Part shown: positions 34,431 to 46,554 of the stretch, piece by piece | Position numbering within the stretch: position 1 is the stretch's first letter | How the letters are laid out: each line of letters starts with the position of its first letter | NCBI GenBank assembly: GCA_948474755.1 | Contig: CAOLHI010001154.1 | Coordinates: forward strand, 372,001 to 436,000 | Source: Ctenosaura bakeri | Taxonomy: Eukaryota; Chordata; Lepidosauria; Squamata; Iguanidae | Reading direction: 5' to 3' | Length of the DNA: 64,000 nt | Made by a program: the position numbers and the translations under genes | Notes under the pieces: generated by a model | Seen by the model: the letters and a program-made list of their open reading frames with translations, nothing else | Told to the model about the DNA's origin: nothing | The model's database searches: none

Positions 34431-35454
34431 TAGTGAGTGACATTCATGCCATTTGTGAATGCCAGCACTTAAGTCATGTATGGGGATGAATAAAAAGAAT
34501 GGAGGTTTCATGAAACAGACTCACCTCGCAGAAAAGAAAAAGAGAAGATGGAGGGATCAGCTAAATATAGAGCAATCAGCCCAAGATCTTTAACTGCTCT
34601 AGAAAAAAAGTGGAAAATGGATCATTGAAAATTTTTCTCCCCAAACTAAGGACTGTGGATATGTAAAAAGGACAAGCTTCCAGAACATTCCATCCTGTCA
34701 TATATGGCTTGAAATGATTTCAGACAGTTGTTTCCTGCAGCTTTGGCAAATTCCCCTGTCCCCAGTTCAAGGCTAATTCAAATGTGCAAATGTGCTCCTA
34801 CACTATTGTATCACATGTTTAGCTTGATTTGTTCTTTGCTGAAATGTTGGTTGCTATTATGAGGTAAAGTCTTCCGTGTGCATTTTGACTCTTAGACATA
34901 AAAACATCCTGTTTCTGAGTCCCTCTGAAACATTTCTTAGGAAAGAAATGAGCCTCTGGTTGATGATGGTTGTGGAACGATATTTTGAAGTATGCATTTT
35001 TCAGTGCATCCATCTTTAAAAATATATTTGTCTATTTGACTGAGCATATTCTATCATCCCCCTGTGGAAAGTACATATAAAAAAAGGTTGAAGGAAACAG
35101 AAAAATAATACTTGAGAGAAATTTTGTTTGAAAATGTAATGTTTTTCATTGACATTGATCAGTTGCCTTCTCTGTAGCTTTCTCTCTCAGGATTCTATGT
35201 GTCCCAAAATATACTTGTTCATTTATTGCTTTCAGTTACTTTTCCCTGGAAATACATGCATATCCAAAACTTTAGAGTTTGATGGGAAAATAAAATTGTT
35301 AATATTTATTTCAGTAAAAATACTTTTAATCATATTTTCTCAGATGAAAAGATCTCAGACTTTAATGTAAACATGTGCACCCCCCCAATTCATTAAAAGA
35401 TACCATAAATCAATAGCAATATAAATGGGAAAAATAAATATGGGAGATATATAA
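34431..35454. other. Unique AT-rich DNA
   Basis: No gene or known repeat recognised. Confidence 0.45.
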
Positions 35455-36235
35455 TTGTTGTTGTTAACTATCATCAAGTCAATTTCTACCTATGGTGATC
35501 CTACGACTGAGACCTCCAAGTAACCCTGTCATTGACATGCCTGCTCCTATTTTGCAAACTGGGGGTTGACGCTTCCTGCAATAAGTCTAACCATCTATGA
35601 TGCAATCTTCTTCTTTTCCTACTGTTTTCTCCATGCGAAGCATTATTGGCTTTTCTAGTGAGCCGTGTCTTCACATGATATGCCCAAAGTATGAGAATCT
35701 CAGTGTAGTCATCTTGGCTTCTTGGGAGAATCCGTGCTTGGTTTGCCGTAGAAGCCATTTATTAATCTTCTTAGCAGTCCACAGTATCCATAAAACTCTC
35801 CTCCGAAAACACATTTCAAAGGAATGATTTTCTTCCTATCAGCTTTCTTCACAACTATACATACAAATTGGAAATACAATAGCATGAACAATCCTAACTT
35901 TATTAAATTATATATCTTGACACTTCAGGATCTTATCTAGCTCCTTCATAGCTGGCTTTCCAAGGCCTAGTCTTTTTCTGATTTCTTGACTGCAGTCTCC
36001 ATTCATGACTGAGCCAAGGTATGGAAAATCTTGAACTATTTCAATATCTTTCATCATCTACTTTAATAGCTTTGTGATAATCAATAAAGCACAGGCTGAT
36101 TTTCTTCTGAAATTCTTTGGTATGCTCCATTTTCCAACATATGTTTGCAATATGGTCCTTCTTTTGGTCATTCTGAAAGATGTTGAAAACGTCCCTTTCT
36201 TTGATAATGCATGACTGATCCTACAAAAATGTAAT
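35455..36235 (-). mobile_element. BovB (RTE) LINE 3' fragment, minus strand
   Basis: The 3' end lies at 35455 (ATTGTTGTTGTTAACTATCA read on plus). On the minus strand the coding part shows WILWTAKKINKWLLRQTKHG, FSQEAKMTTLRFSYFGHIM and LDLLQEASTPSLQNRSRHVN, the C-terminus of RTE/BovB ORF2. Further along (about 36080-36140) comes ICWKMEHTKEFQKKISLCFI followed by DYHKAI. This is the RT block usually written FCFIDYAKAFD. RT and C-terminal parts are closer than in a complete element, so there is an internal deletion. It is broken by stops. Confidence 0.87.
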
Positions 36236-36386
36236 GTTTACAGTAGAGAGCTAGACCTTTCATATTTGGATGAATCCTTCAGCAAGCAGAACTATTTAAG
36301 TTTGTAAATTAAAAGAAAACAAACCTTTTAAAATAACCAAGTACTGTCCCTCTGATCTTCCAGCAACTATGAAATGTTGATGCCAT

Positions 36387-36952
36387 AAAGGCCCTTTCTG
36401 CATGAGGCTGGTGAATTGGTTTGTGCCATTTCTTACCGGATTTTCTGGACTCGAAACAAGGCGGACTTTCCCTCATTTCCTTCCACACAGCTACTGCGTA
36501 TGTTCCATTCTGATTCAGAGGAGTGCAAGTTCATGAATCCACACTGCCTCTGCTGTGGCCACTCTTGCCACTCCTCTCACCCCACCCTGTCACCTGTGAT
36601 TGGCCCCCCCTTTTTTTTGGCATGGTTTAGTACGTGATTGCATACGTGCGTAAGTCCATACTACCCCCTGGCACCTCCCATGAGCCCTCCCCTGACCACC
36701 AATTCACATTGGTGCGAATGTACGCGTCTGCACCACTGTGAAAGTACGAATCAGATTGATCTGGAAAATTGGAAAATCAATTTCTTCCGGTTTTCAAATA
36801 GCGTGCTTTACCACCACATGGAGGCGCATTTAGTCAGAATTATGTGCAAAATGAAGGTAAATAAACCGAACCTAGTCCCCTCCAACGTGCAGAAAACCTT
36901 TGTGGCAAGACGCATTGGCTCGCTTTAATAACCGCGTGTGGAAAGGGCCAAA
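36387..36952. mobile_element. GC-rich non-autonomous DNA transposon, long variant
   Basis: The element is 36390-36949 (560 bp). It starts GGCCCTTTCTGCATGAGG and ends CCGCGTGTGGAAAGGGCC. AAA flanks both sides (36387-36389, 36950-36952). A subterminal TTACCGGATTTTCTGGACTC resembles the same region of the 25345 copy. Non-coding. Confidence 0.82.
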
Positions 36953-37075
36953 GAAAATACTATTTTTAAACATTATTTCAAAAATGTGTACCACATAACG
37001 TCAATGTCAAAGGGCATGGCCGGGATAGCTTACAAACAAAATAACAGTACAAAACCATAACAGTAGGTGAAAAAC

Positions 37076-37262
37076 TTTGGCCATTTCCGCACTAGACTGT
37101 TATACCACTATTATTCCACTTTCAACATCTTATGGAATCCTGGGGTTTGCAGTTTAGAGAGGGGCCTTTGAGGTTCCTCCCTAAATGGCAAACCTCAGGA
37201 TTTCATAGGATGTTGAAAGTGAAATAATAGCAGTATAACAGTCTAGTGCAGAAATGGTCTTT
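37076..37262. mobile_element. AT-rich palindromic MITE, TTT target duplication
   Basis: The element is 37079-37259 (181 bp). Ends GGCCATTTCCGCACTAGACT and AGTCTAGTGCAGAAATGGTC are near-perfect inverted repeats. TTT is duplicated (37076-37078, 37260-37262). The interior palindrome uses CATCTTATGGAATCCTGG and CAGGATTTCATAGGATG. This is the subgroup closest to the 40012 copy. Confidence 0.88.
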
Positions 37263-37557
37263 ATCTCCATTTTGTTGTTTCTAACTCCACACTTGGAAAG
37301 TTGTTGATTTTTAAAGTCTGATTGTCTTGGAACTGTCAAATGCACACATGCCCTATCAAGAAAAAGATGGGAATCCTCACAGAAAAGGGACCTTGAATTT
37401 CATATACAGATGTGAAGGTCATATTTGATATTTGGCTGCAAGCCTCGAGTCTTGTTGAAAATTTCAAAATAAGTTACAGCCCAGTCCTGCACACATTTAC
37501 AAATCCTATTGATTGTAATGGGACTTATTGTGAGGAGTGTGTAAGACTGCAGCCTAC
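37263..37557. other. Short unique stretch
   Basis: Nothing recognised. Confidence 0.4.
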
Positions 37558-37715
37558 TTTGTTGTTGTTAATTGCCATCAAATCAGCTTGGACTTGTGGC
37601 AGCCCTATGAATTATCAATCATCAGTAATCCATTGCCCTGTTCAGGTCTTTGAAACTCAGGACCATGGCTTCTTTGATGGAGTCGATCCACCTACTCATC
37701 TACATACCTGAGCCT
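37558..37715 (-). mobile_element. BovB LINE 3' end fragment, minus strand
   Basis: Read on plus it starts TTTGTTGTTGTTAATTGCCA, then TCAAATCAGCTTGGACTTGT. This is the reversed BovB tail (...GACTTGATGGCA..AACAAC). The rest (TTCTTTGATGGAGTCGATCC) also fits the BovB end. It is strongly truncated. Confidence 0.7.
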
Positions 37716-37736
37716 ATTTATCTGGGCCTACTTCTC

Positions 37737-37968
37737 GAGGCAGTGTGGTGCAGTGGTTTAAACACTGGACTATGGCTCTGGAAGCCAGTGTTTGAATCCC
37801 AGCTTGACCATGGAAATCCACTGGGTGATCTTAGGTGAGTTACACTCTTAAACTCAGAGGGAAGCAAAGGCAACCACATCTCTGAAAAAACCTTGCTAAG
37901 AAAACCCCATAATAGGTTCACCTTAAGATCACCATAAGTTAAAAATGCCTTGAAGACACAACAAAAAA
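37737..37968 (+). mobile_element. Sauria-type tRNA SINE, near full length
   Basis: Head GTGGTGCAGTGGTTTAAACA, B box GTGTTTGAATCCC, body GACCATGGAAATCCACTGGG and CTTGCTAAGAAAACCCC, tail CACCATAAGTTAAAAATGCC, then an ACAA-rich end. Confidence 0.9.
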
Positions 37969-39639
37969 CTTACCTGAGATTAATGTCTACGGAATTCAGT
38001 AAGATTTACTTCTGAGTACACACAGATAGGACTTTGTTGTGGTTTGTAGATTTAGAAACTGAAATAATATATTTTTGTCATCAGGCTAATTTATTTTTGT
38101 CATCTAGGATGGCAGCACACCCATTCTAACCACACAACACTAAAGTACCTCAACATGGACCTGGAGGGACAATTGCTGAGGGTAAAAAGGACAGCTGATT
38201 CTGTCCAGTCTGCTCTAGTTTTTTATTCTGAAGCTGCCAATAGAGATACTAATTAGTGCCAGTTATGCTGGTAATTATCCTCTTTTTAACCTACTCTGCT
38301 GACCTCATGCTTTTATGTATAGGTTGAAAAACAGACAGCAACTGATTTTGACTTTCACTTCCTCGGTCAACATCTGAGACATGTAGTCATACGGACGTGG
38401 GAATACAGGAAGAAATCTGTGGTAACAATGATCCCAAGACAAGTGTTAAAAGCTGACCAGATTCAATGTGTCAGAACTACATCTTTGTAAAGACATATAG
38501 GATGGAGATCTTAGCTGTGCTGGGATGTGAATCCTATATAAAATGTATGAGGAACCTATGGTTCCACAGATTTTTCTAGTCTTCAGCTCCCATCATCCCT
38601 TGCTGGCCATGCTGCATAAAGCTAATGGGAAGTGGAGACCAACAGTTCCCATCAGCTGTATACTCCACCTCTACATAATAAGAACAAGCATCACTCTTTA
38701 TATAGCCAACCAGGACCACTCACATCCAAAAGAGAGACAAACTTGTAAGCCTGAGGAAACACCAAGATGTGCAGAAGTACAAAACCAACATCTTTGAAAC
38801 CACTAAGTCAGTGGGAGCCCCAGAACAACCCAGCAAGGACTGAACTTGCTCAATGGACAGTGAATTCTGATTGACAGTTGGGGAAAGAGAATAGAAAAAT
38901 GAGAGTTGATGGTGATAGACTGGAGTATTCTGGAAGAAGGCAAAGTTAGCTCACTGGAACTTTTAATAGAAATACTCCACATGACATTTGTTGCTGGTCC
39001 CACTTGTGTTTGTTTATATTATTGAACTGTTGTACCAAAATGTTCCTATGTTAATAATTAAAAGTCCCAAAATAACATATAAAAAGTATATAAAGTAACA
39101 TAATGCTATAGAATACAAATGTTTGGGGACAAGACTCTGTCAAGAATCTGGACTCCAGGTGGGGTCACTCAAGGCAGTATGCTCAGAGTGGAGACACCAG
39201 CCAAAGATGCAGCCACCTTCTTCAGGGAATAATAACTGCACCAGCAGAAGAGCTCCAATGGTGAATGCAGTGGACAAGCTTCAAAAGAAAAGCTACTGGG
39301 GAGTAGCTGAAGTTAGAGGTGACACTCTTAGACACAGTGGCAGAAGCATTTTAGCTAACTATTGTTAGTACTGCATAAAAGAAGAAACTAGTAAACCATT
39401 TCTGAATGTCTTTTACTTTTCAAGCACTATGATGAGACAATCTAAAATAAAGCAGGAGATAGTACTGGAAGACTCCTAAATCAGAGGTCACTCAACTAGC
39501 TGCAGGAAAAGAGCAAAGGACAAGTAGGTTGCATGGGTCTGATGATGCAACTGCAGTCAAACTGCAAAGGGTATTCAACTGCTGATATGGTCCTGGATCA
39601 GGTAATCCTTGTTCTGATGGAGGGGACCCCCTCTGTCAC
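37969..39639. other. Unassigned DNA upstream of the BovB fragment
   Basis: It may include older 5' parts of the BovB element that follows, but I could not recognise RT motifs. Near 38577-38660 a TCAGCTCCCATCATCCC... palindrome-like stretch resembles a common reptile repeat. Confidence 0.35.
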
Positions 39640-40316
39640 ACTGTTAGACGGCACAATTCAGCAGATCTCCACTAAATCATGTCTTCCATCTTGAAGCTGA
39701 GACCGGAAAGTCTCAATATTTGATTGTCTCGATGCTTAACCTATGCTCTGCATAAAAGGTCACTGTTAGGACAGAATATGTAGAAACTGAATGGTGCTGG
39801 AAGACAGTTCTATGGATACCATGGACTGCCAAAAAGACAAATGAATGGGTGCTAGAGTAAATCAAGCCTGAATTCTCACTAAAGCCAAAATGACTGATCT
39901 GAAGGCTCTTGTTCTTTGATTATATTATAAAACAACAGGACTCACTGAAAAAAATAATACTTGGTAAAGGTGAACGTAATTGGAAAAGAGGAAAACACAT
40001 GGATAGACTAAAGCCATTTCAGCACTAGACTGTTATGGTGCTATTATTCCACTTTCAACATCCTATGGAATCCTGGGATTTGCAGTTTAGGGAGGGGCCA
40101 CTCCCGAAACTGCAAACCCCAGGATTCCATAGGATGTTGAAAGTGGAATAATAGCACTATAACAGTCTAGTGTGGAAATGGCCTTAATCAATAAGGCCAC
40201 GGGTCTGAGTTTGCAAGACCTGAGGAGGGCTGTTGATAGTAGGGTGTCTTGCGCATCTCTCACTCATAGGGTTGTCACAAGTTGAAGCTGATTTGATGGC
40301 ATATAACAACCATAAC
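39640..40316 (+). mobile_element. BovB (RTE) LINE 3' end split by a MITE
   Basis: Coding remnants of ORF2: WCWKTVLWIPWTAKKTNEWV (about 39800-39860) and AKMTDLKALVL. After the MITE at 40012-40183 come INKATGLSLQDLRRAVDSRV and THRVV. The usual BovB order around the gap is WIDSI.EATGLSLQDL, so the MITE sits inside the C-terminal coding region. It ends with the BovB tail GAAGCTGATTTGATGGCATA and an AACAACC-like end. Several stops and shifts are present. Confidence 0.85.
40012..40183. mobile_element. AT-rich palindromic MITE inserted in BovB
   Basis: 172 bp. Ends AGCCATTTCAGCACTAGACT and AGTCTAGTGTGGAAATGGCC. The arms (CATCCTATGGAATCCTGGGA / CCCAGGATTCCATAGGATG) make almost the whole element one hairpin. 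Flanking TAA/TTA is an imperfect 3 bp duplication. It is among the best-preserved copies, so among the youngest. Confidence 0.9.
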
Positions 40317-41003
40317 CACAACCATATAATCAGCTCAATAAGAATATCTGATATCAGTTAAATGAAAAAGAACTCATACACATGAAAGTTAGAAGTAAAA
40401 AAAAAGTCCAGATTACATTTACTTTTCATAGTTCTGCTCTTAAAAATCACTGCTGAATGATTATGTATTTACAAGATAGTTAATGGAACATTGTGAAAGG
40501 ATCAACTGTACTTCTCAAGGGAAGGTGTTCCAGTGGATATGTGCTACCAGTCTAAAGGTCATGCTTGGAACATATCTTCAAAAAATGAAAGAATATTGAA
40601 CAATTTGCAAGACTTTAGTGAATAGTTCCATTACTTGTTTCAAGAACTCCTTCTTAGGTGGCCCTAACACAGTTTCCATTTTTGTGTGGCCAACCGGTTC
40701 TCATTTTTTCTCTTTTGTCTCCAAGATAATATTATAGCAATGGCAGAAGACTACTAGTAGTGCAACCTGTTTTACTTGGGATGATTCAGTGGACCCATTT
40801 GCCAGCACATGGTATAGTGCTTCTAGCAGTGCCATAAAACTTTACTTTAGGCTCCATGTCTGACAGATACATTAAAATTAATCTGTCGCAGATGGAATGG
40901 AGCTTTCTGCAAAGCATTTTTATGTGAAACTATTCTGTAAAACCGAGATACCCCAAATGTATTTTGACTGTGCTGTTGGTACTTGCTGGGATTCACCATG
41001 ACA
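40317..41003. other. Unique DNA
   Basis: Nothing recognised. Confidence 0.4.
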
Positions 41004-41102
41004 CAATGGCCAATGTGCTGTATTTAGGCTTGGGAGACCCACATTTAGGTCTTAACTAAGCCATGAATTTACTAGGTGGATGTAGGTAATTCATCAACTC
41101 AT
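41004..41102 (+). mobile_element. Old tRNA-SINE fragment
   Basis: CAATGTGCTGTATTTAGGCT, GGGAGACCCACATTTAGGTC, AAGCCATGAATTTACTAGGT and CAACTCATCTCTCAG follow the layout of the tRNA-SINE at 63476 but are heavily decayed. Confidence 0.45.
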
Positions 41103-41235
41103 CTCTCAGTAGGGAGGCCAGGTCAAGACCATAATAAAGCCTGAGGCCTAGGATGACTCCTTCTGATGTCACAGGATGTCAGGCTTTGATGATGTTACAA
41201 GAGTGATATCACAGGGGCAGGTCCTCGTGATGGTA

Positions 41236-41462
41236 GGAGCCCTGGTGGTGCAGTGGTTAAATGCTAGTACTGCAACCACAAGGTTGTGAGTTCGATCCTG
41301 CCCGGCTCCAAGGTTGACTCAGCCTTCCATCCTTCCGCAGGTCGGTAAAATGAGTACCCAGCTTGTTGGGGGCAATTAGCTAAAATACATTGTAAACCGC
41401 TTAGATAACACTCAGTTGATAAGCGGCATAGAAGTAAATGCTATTGCTATATATTGCTATTA
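41236..41462 (+). mobile_element. tRNA SINE, second family, with tail B
   Basis: Head and body as in 14790 (GAGCCCTGGTGGTGCAGTGG, GTTGTGAGTTCGATCCTGCC, CCTTCCGCAGGTCGGTAAAA). After GCTTGTTGGGGGCAATTAGC the tail differs: TTGTAAACCGCTTAGATAAC, AAGCGGCATAGAAGTAAATG and a repeated TATTGC end. Confidence 0.88.
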
Positions 41463-43473
41463 AACACAATAAATTAAGCATCAACCACAGTTGCCCAGAG
41501 AATGCAACTCAGATAGAAAACACCAAGTTTAACAAATGAGAACATAGACAAGACAGACACAGATAATTTTTACTATGTAGTCTTCTTAACCTGAGAATCT
41601 TCCCGTTTAACCTGAGGATGGGAAAAGAGAGGACAGGCCCTAAGATCTGGGAAGCCCTATTTAAAATGTGATTAAGGCATGCAGAGGACCAAAAATATTC
41701 TAGTCACTTTTAATTAGCACTACAGTCTAGGTTAGTTCTGGAAAATATTTTTTATGTTAAACAAATGCCAGTTCATTCAATTTTGTGGGAAGGAAAAACA
41801 ATATACAAAAATATAAGAATTGAAACAGGGTACACCATATAATTTATGTGTGTTAGAATATGTGCTGTCAGAGTGACAGGTATAGTACCTTTCAGCGAAG
41901 CATATAACTAACTCCTCAGTTAATCATTCATAGATGAGTTCCAATCGTCATGTTTATTTTAAGCATGGCTGTGTTTTGCCAGATGTAATGATTAATGTAA
42001 TACTGCTGAATATGAAAGGAAGTAATTAGACATGTGAAACCCATTGCTATAATTCCAATGGACATTTCTACCATTCAGTAATCACATATTTTCCAAAGCG
42101 GATACCTGAAAAGGGTTGTCTCAGGACACCTTCTGACTTACCCCAATTTTTGGGATGTGGCAACAGTTGTATCTGTACTTGCTGAGATTTTTTTTTTTTT
42201 AAAAAAACATCTATACAATGTATCTCTTGTCACACTGTATTTCTTGGAGCTTCCAGGACTAACTTTTATTTGGTTTTGTTCTGTTCCCCCCACTCCACCC
42301 CCGTCCTGGAAGTTTGCAATACAGACAGGGGTAAATTCTCCCATCTGTCTCCATTGTCTCAATTCCTTAGTTCCTCCATTGTCCCAATTACTCCATTGTC
42401 TCAAGCTTCTCTGGCACATAAGCCATCCCACTGATGATGTGTTTAAGGGATGCGTGACCTTTGCCAGGAGGTTTTTCTCAGGCTTTTCTTCTCTCACTAG
42501 ATTTTGATTACCACACTGACTTTTTCTCCCCCTATCCCTTTTACAGTTATAGTATATAATGCTAAAGTGGTATGATACTTTAGCACTCTAAGTTTTCTTT
42601 CTTTCTTTTAAGGTAGGGAACATGGCTCTGGGAAGGAACGTGGTTACCAAATGAATGCAACCAGGATATTGCCTTGTTTCCACTTTCAAATTAAGTTGGT
42701 ATGCTTAGGCTATTTTCATTTGACTGGCTTGCTACTCCACAGGGTACCATTTTATTACTTGCTGTAGTTTTGTATGCAGTGTACTGACTGGCATCCTATA
42801 GTTTGTCATTCTCCTTGCGCAATGCCGACTGTCTTGCTAGGCTTATGCTGTTTCTCATCCAATAGGCTGTGTTGTGCACTCCTATGCATCTTTGCTTAGA
42901 GGGAATTCAGCGGGACATAATTTGAGGTAAGTGCATAGCAGATGGGTACACATCTTTCCCATTGCTTAAATACCCTAATGAACTCACTGAGGCTTAATTC
43001 TCCAGGCTAACATAAATACTAATGTATTTTTAAGAACTTGCAGAGCATGGGGCCCATTTCCTTAGTGGGCTTACTGTAACTGTACTGTAACAGTAATACA
43101 GTAGAACTGCAGCATCAACTGTACCCTCATATTAATAGCAGTTGTACTCTCTGCCAATATTCTTTGGTTCTAGAGTCAAAGTGCAAGTGAGGACACAAAG
43201 TCCTAAAAGGTTTGGCATGTTGATACTGGAAGGAGCGCCCAGGGTTTGTAGTCTGCTAGAGGGCCCTCCTCTGTGATCCATCAGGCAGGGCAATACATTG
43301 AGGCAGGATGTGAGAGAAGGTCTTTGCTGCTGTCCCCCTTTTGCAGAATATCGTGCCCTTAGAGGCTCATATGCATCAAACCTGGCTTCATTCCAGCACC
43401 AAGTGAAAACATGGCCTTTTATTAAACCTTTGGAGGCTAAATTATCTGATATGTTTTTAGCCTTTGTAAACTA
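41463..43473. other. Mostly unique DNA; possible LINE 3' remnant near 43260-43450
   Basis: No gene seen. The stretch GAAGGTCTTTGCTGCTG...CATGGCCTTTTATTAAACCT resembles CR1/L2-type 3' ends found in reptiles, but the match is weak. Confidence 0.35.
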
Positions 43474-43680
43474 TCCAGTGTGATGTAGTTGCTTGAGCAT
43501 TGGACAATGGCCTTGGAGACCAGAGTTTAATTCTCTGCTCGGCCATGGAAACTCACGAGGTGACCTTGGGCTCATCGTACACTCTCAGCCCCATAAAACC
43601 CCACGATAGGTTTGCCTGATGGTCTCCATAAGTCGGAAATGACTTGAAGGCACACCACCACAACAGCAACGACGACAACA
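43474..43680 (+). mobile_element. Sauria-type tRNA SINE
   Basis: Head CCAGTGTGATGTAGTTGCTT, B box CAGAGTTTAATTCTC, body CGGCCATGGAAACTCACGAG, tail CCATAAGTCGGAAATGACTT and an AACAACGACGACAACA end. A roughly 35-40 bp piece of the body is missing. Confidence 0.88.
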
Positions 43681-44749
43681 AATATCTTTTATTGTTTCAA
43701 ATCAACGGTATTGTACACCACCCTGAGATCTTTCAATATAGGGCAGGACATAAATGGTTTTAACGAATAAAATAAAAGAAATTATATGGAAACCTGTAGC
43801 TATTTTCAAAAATGTATTTGCTTTTGCAAACATTGTAGTTTCTAATTCAGGAACCTCTCCCCTACTTGAATCATCCATAGAAAGAATAAGCATATTTTGA
43901 GGGAAAAACAATCTTATGGAAACATGCTTTTCTTTATTCAGGTAGATACTCACAAACTATACAACACTGGCACTTTTGGAAACACAGAGTTGTTTGTGCA
44001 TGCTTCAGATGCATTTGCTTTGAGAGATGAGAAAAGACTGGCATGTCAGCTTGCTTTCAACTTCTGCTACATTAAAGAACAATCGATTCATTCTCTCCTC
44101 AGTCCATGAGATGCTGTTCATGAAATCAAGGTTTTGCCCATTCTGGTTCATTATAGTATTAGATATAAGAGGCTTTTTAAAAAGAAAACACAGCTGCATC
44201 AATGTTCTGTCCAGGCCAAATAAATTTTGAACTAGTAAAATGAAGTAAGGATGTGGGCAGGTATGCCAAAGCAAGAAATTGACTTAAAGATCTAAGCTCT
44301 TGGGTGGTTGCTTAGCAACAGAATACAAGCCTTATTCCATGTGGCTATGGCTCACGGCCTGCACCTTGGAACAAAAGACGCAGAATTGCAAACATGTGAA
44401 GTGTATACGAGGGTGAACAGAAGTCAGAAGGCTGCAAAATTAATTGGTTGTGGTGAACTTTTTTGTGCATCTTTGTGCAGTGCGATGCAGAAGACTGGAA
44501 CTAGATGTTCTAGAAAGGTAAACACGATCCGGACCTGGTAAAAAGATGCAAATCATGCTTAGCTTAGATTGTGTTCTAATATGATAATTGGGGGGGAAAA
44601 CAACCACTTGCCAGTACTCAGCACTTGCTATCATCAGTGAGTGGTGACAAGCTTATCTACACAGCCATTTACAGACTCCCATGACAGTTCACATTAACTA
44701 TCATATGATGCCACAATAGTGAACCCAAGCAGTGAGTGCTGAAAGTTAT
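43681..44749. other. Unique DNA with a weak exon-like minus-strand frame
   Basis: A minus-strand frame (44274-44005) with protein-like composition is discussed under findings. Otherwise nothing recognised. Confidence 0.35.
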
Positions 44750-45002
44750 GTGGTGTACACCCATACTGGAAAATCATAGCAATTTGATTCCATTTTAATT
44801 GCCCTGACTTCTATGGAATTGTGGGGTTTGTAGTTTGGTGAGAGACTCAGGGATCTCTACCTTACTTCCCTAAAGTCCAGCACCACAGCTCTTGAGAAGA
44901 GGATTTTAAGTCCCTTCCCAGTCTACAAATCCCAGCCTTACATATGGTGAAGCTATGGCACTTAAAGTGAAATCAGCCTGCTATAATTGTGCATTGTGGG
45001 TA
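44750..45002. mobile_element. AT-rich palindromic MITE, decayed
   Basis: CATTTTAATTGCCCTGACTT, CTATGGAATTGTGGGGTTTG and TTTGGTGAGAGACTC are followed by the inverted CTACAAATCCCAGCCTTACA and TATAATTGTGCATTGTGG. Ends are worn. Confidence 0.68.
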
Positions 45003-45925
45003 ACCTATAGCCAAAATAGGTAAGAGAGTATTAGAAGCAAAGAGAAGCTGGTAGAATAGGAATATGCACATATGGCATCCAATTCATTTAGATTCTGTAT
45101 GCACACACAGTTATTTACATGTAACATTGGACAAACATGCTGTCTATGTACACTATATACCAGTTCTGGCATTATATGCGTGCATAGGAGTTTAGACATA
45201 ATGTAATGTACATGTGTTCATATCCTTGCAGGGGTTACTGAGAAACAGTCCAGTACCCTTTTATCTGCTGAAAACCATTACTGCACACATGACAAAAAAT
45301 ATTGAAACTTTTACATTTCCTTTCCGTAACACCATTCCATTGGTGTTATGTCCCAGTTTCTTAATTTACAAACATTAGATATGGGAATTTTTGGATCCCA
45401 AATAAATGGATATTTTTTTAAAAAAATCAAGGAATTGCTGACAACACTGTTACTGCTACAGCTAATCTGCACAGAAATATGTTCCAGTGTGTTTAATGGA
45501 GCTTGCACAGTTACTAGTTTTGTCTTAAACATTATAAACATCATAAGTCCACCTGTGTATAGGTTTTCCCCCCTAACAATCTACCCAATAAAAACAAGAC
45601 TATCAAACTTTGGCAACAGAATAAAAATATTAACAGCAGTAAGAAGAGAATTGCTGACCTGAATTTATTTATTAGGAAGAAGGAAGAAGGGAAGAAGAAG
45701 TCTGAGCAATTCAGAAAACTATATAATGCAATTTTTTTTTTAAAAAAAAGGGAAGAAAAACAGGAGAGGCTGGAGTCCAATATCACTTATGCAGTCCATG
45801 TGAATCCTTAGGGTTTATCATCTGAGATCTGCCTGTTGTTACTGCAGTTTAGGCCTACTTGGAGATACTCCAAGATATCACTTTGATATCAATAATTTGG
45901 CTCTCTTCTACCACCCCTCTCCACA
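45003..45925. other. Unique AT-rich DNA
   Basis: Nothing recognised. Confidence 0.4.
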
Positions 45926-46277
45926 TGTTTGTGAGACCCCCGGACAAGCACAGAACTAGGCTTGGCCACTAATTGCTGGACATTCCATTCTCCACTCAGG
46001 CAGGCCAGAAATAGCCCAATCCTTGCTTTAAGTGACGTCTCTGCAAACACCTTCATTACGTATGCATGCTGTTTACAAAGGACTCTCTGCCCCGAGCAGC
46101 AACCTGGCAAATTGAATACTCAACTGCCAAGTACTGAGCATTTGCATACTGGCTAACTCTTTGTCAATTCGGACTTAACTCAATCATGCTAAATTCTGAC
46201 CTTTCCAAAGCTTTGTCCCGCTCCTAAATCACATTGTTCTCCCCAAGTATGGCATAGCCTGCAATTACATTTCTCCC

Positions 46278-46284
46278 TATAAAA
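46278..46284 (+). promoter_or_regulatory. TATA box of the solo LTR
   Basis: TATAAAA, followed about 30 bp later by a likely start region (GAGACCATCC...). Confidence 0.7.
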
Positions 46285-46548
46285 CCCCCTGATTCCGAGA
46301 CCATCCTTGGATTGCTCCCGAGTTCCAGACCGTCTTGCTGCTGCTCTGCCCGGCGAGCTTCCCCTCAGCTCCATGTGCTGAGCTACATCGCACCCCAGCA
46401 TCACTCTCTATCTTCTCTCCAGGCTCCAGGAACAGGTTCCGTATCACCCGAATCAACTATCCCTCTCAAAAATCCCGCTATCCAACTCAAACCTTTATTC
46501 CCTTAGTTATCTGTGTGCATGTGTTGCTTTCATTGTGTGCCTGTTTTT

Positions 46549-46554
46549 AATAAA
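46549..46554 (+). terminator. Polyadenylation signal of the solo LTR
   Basis: AATAAA followed by a T-rich and GT-rich stretch (TTTATTTCC, GGTTTGCTTCTTG) suitable for cleavage. Confidence 0.65.

Noticed and set aside
42138..42507. Pair of about 115-codon frames on opposite strands
   Set aside because: No domain in either strand, and they mirror each other; no other support.
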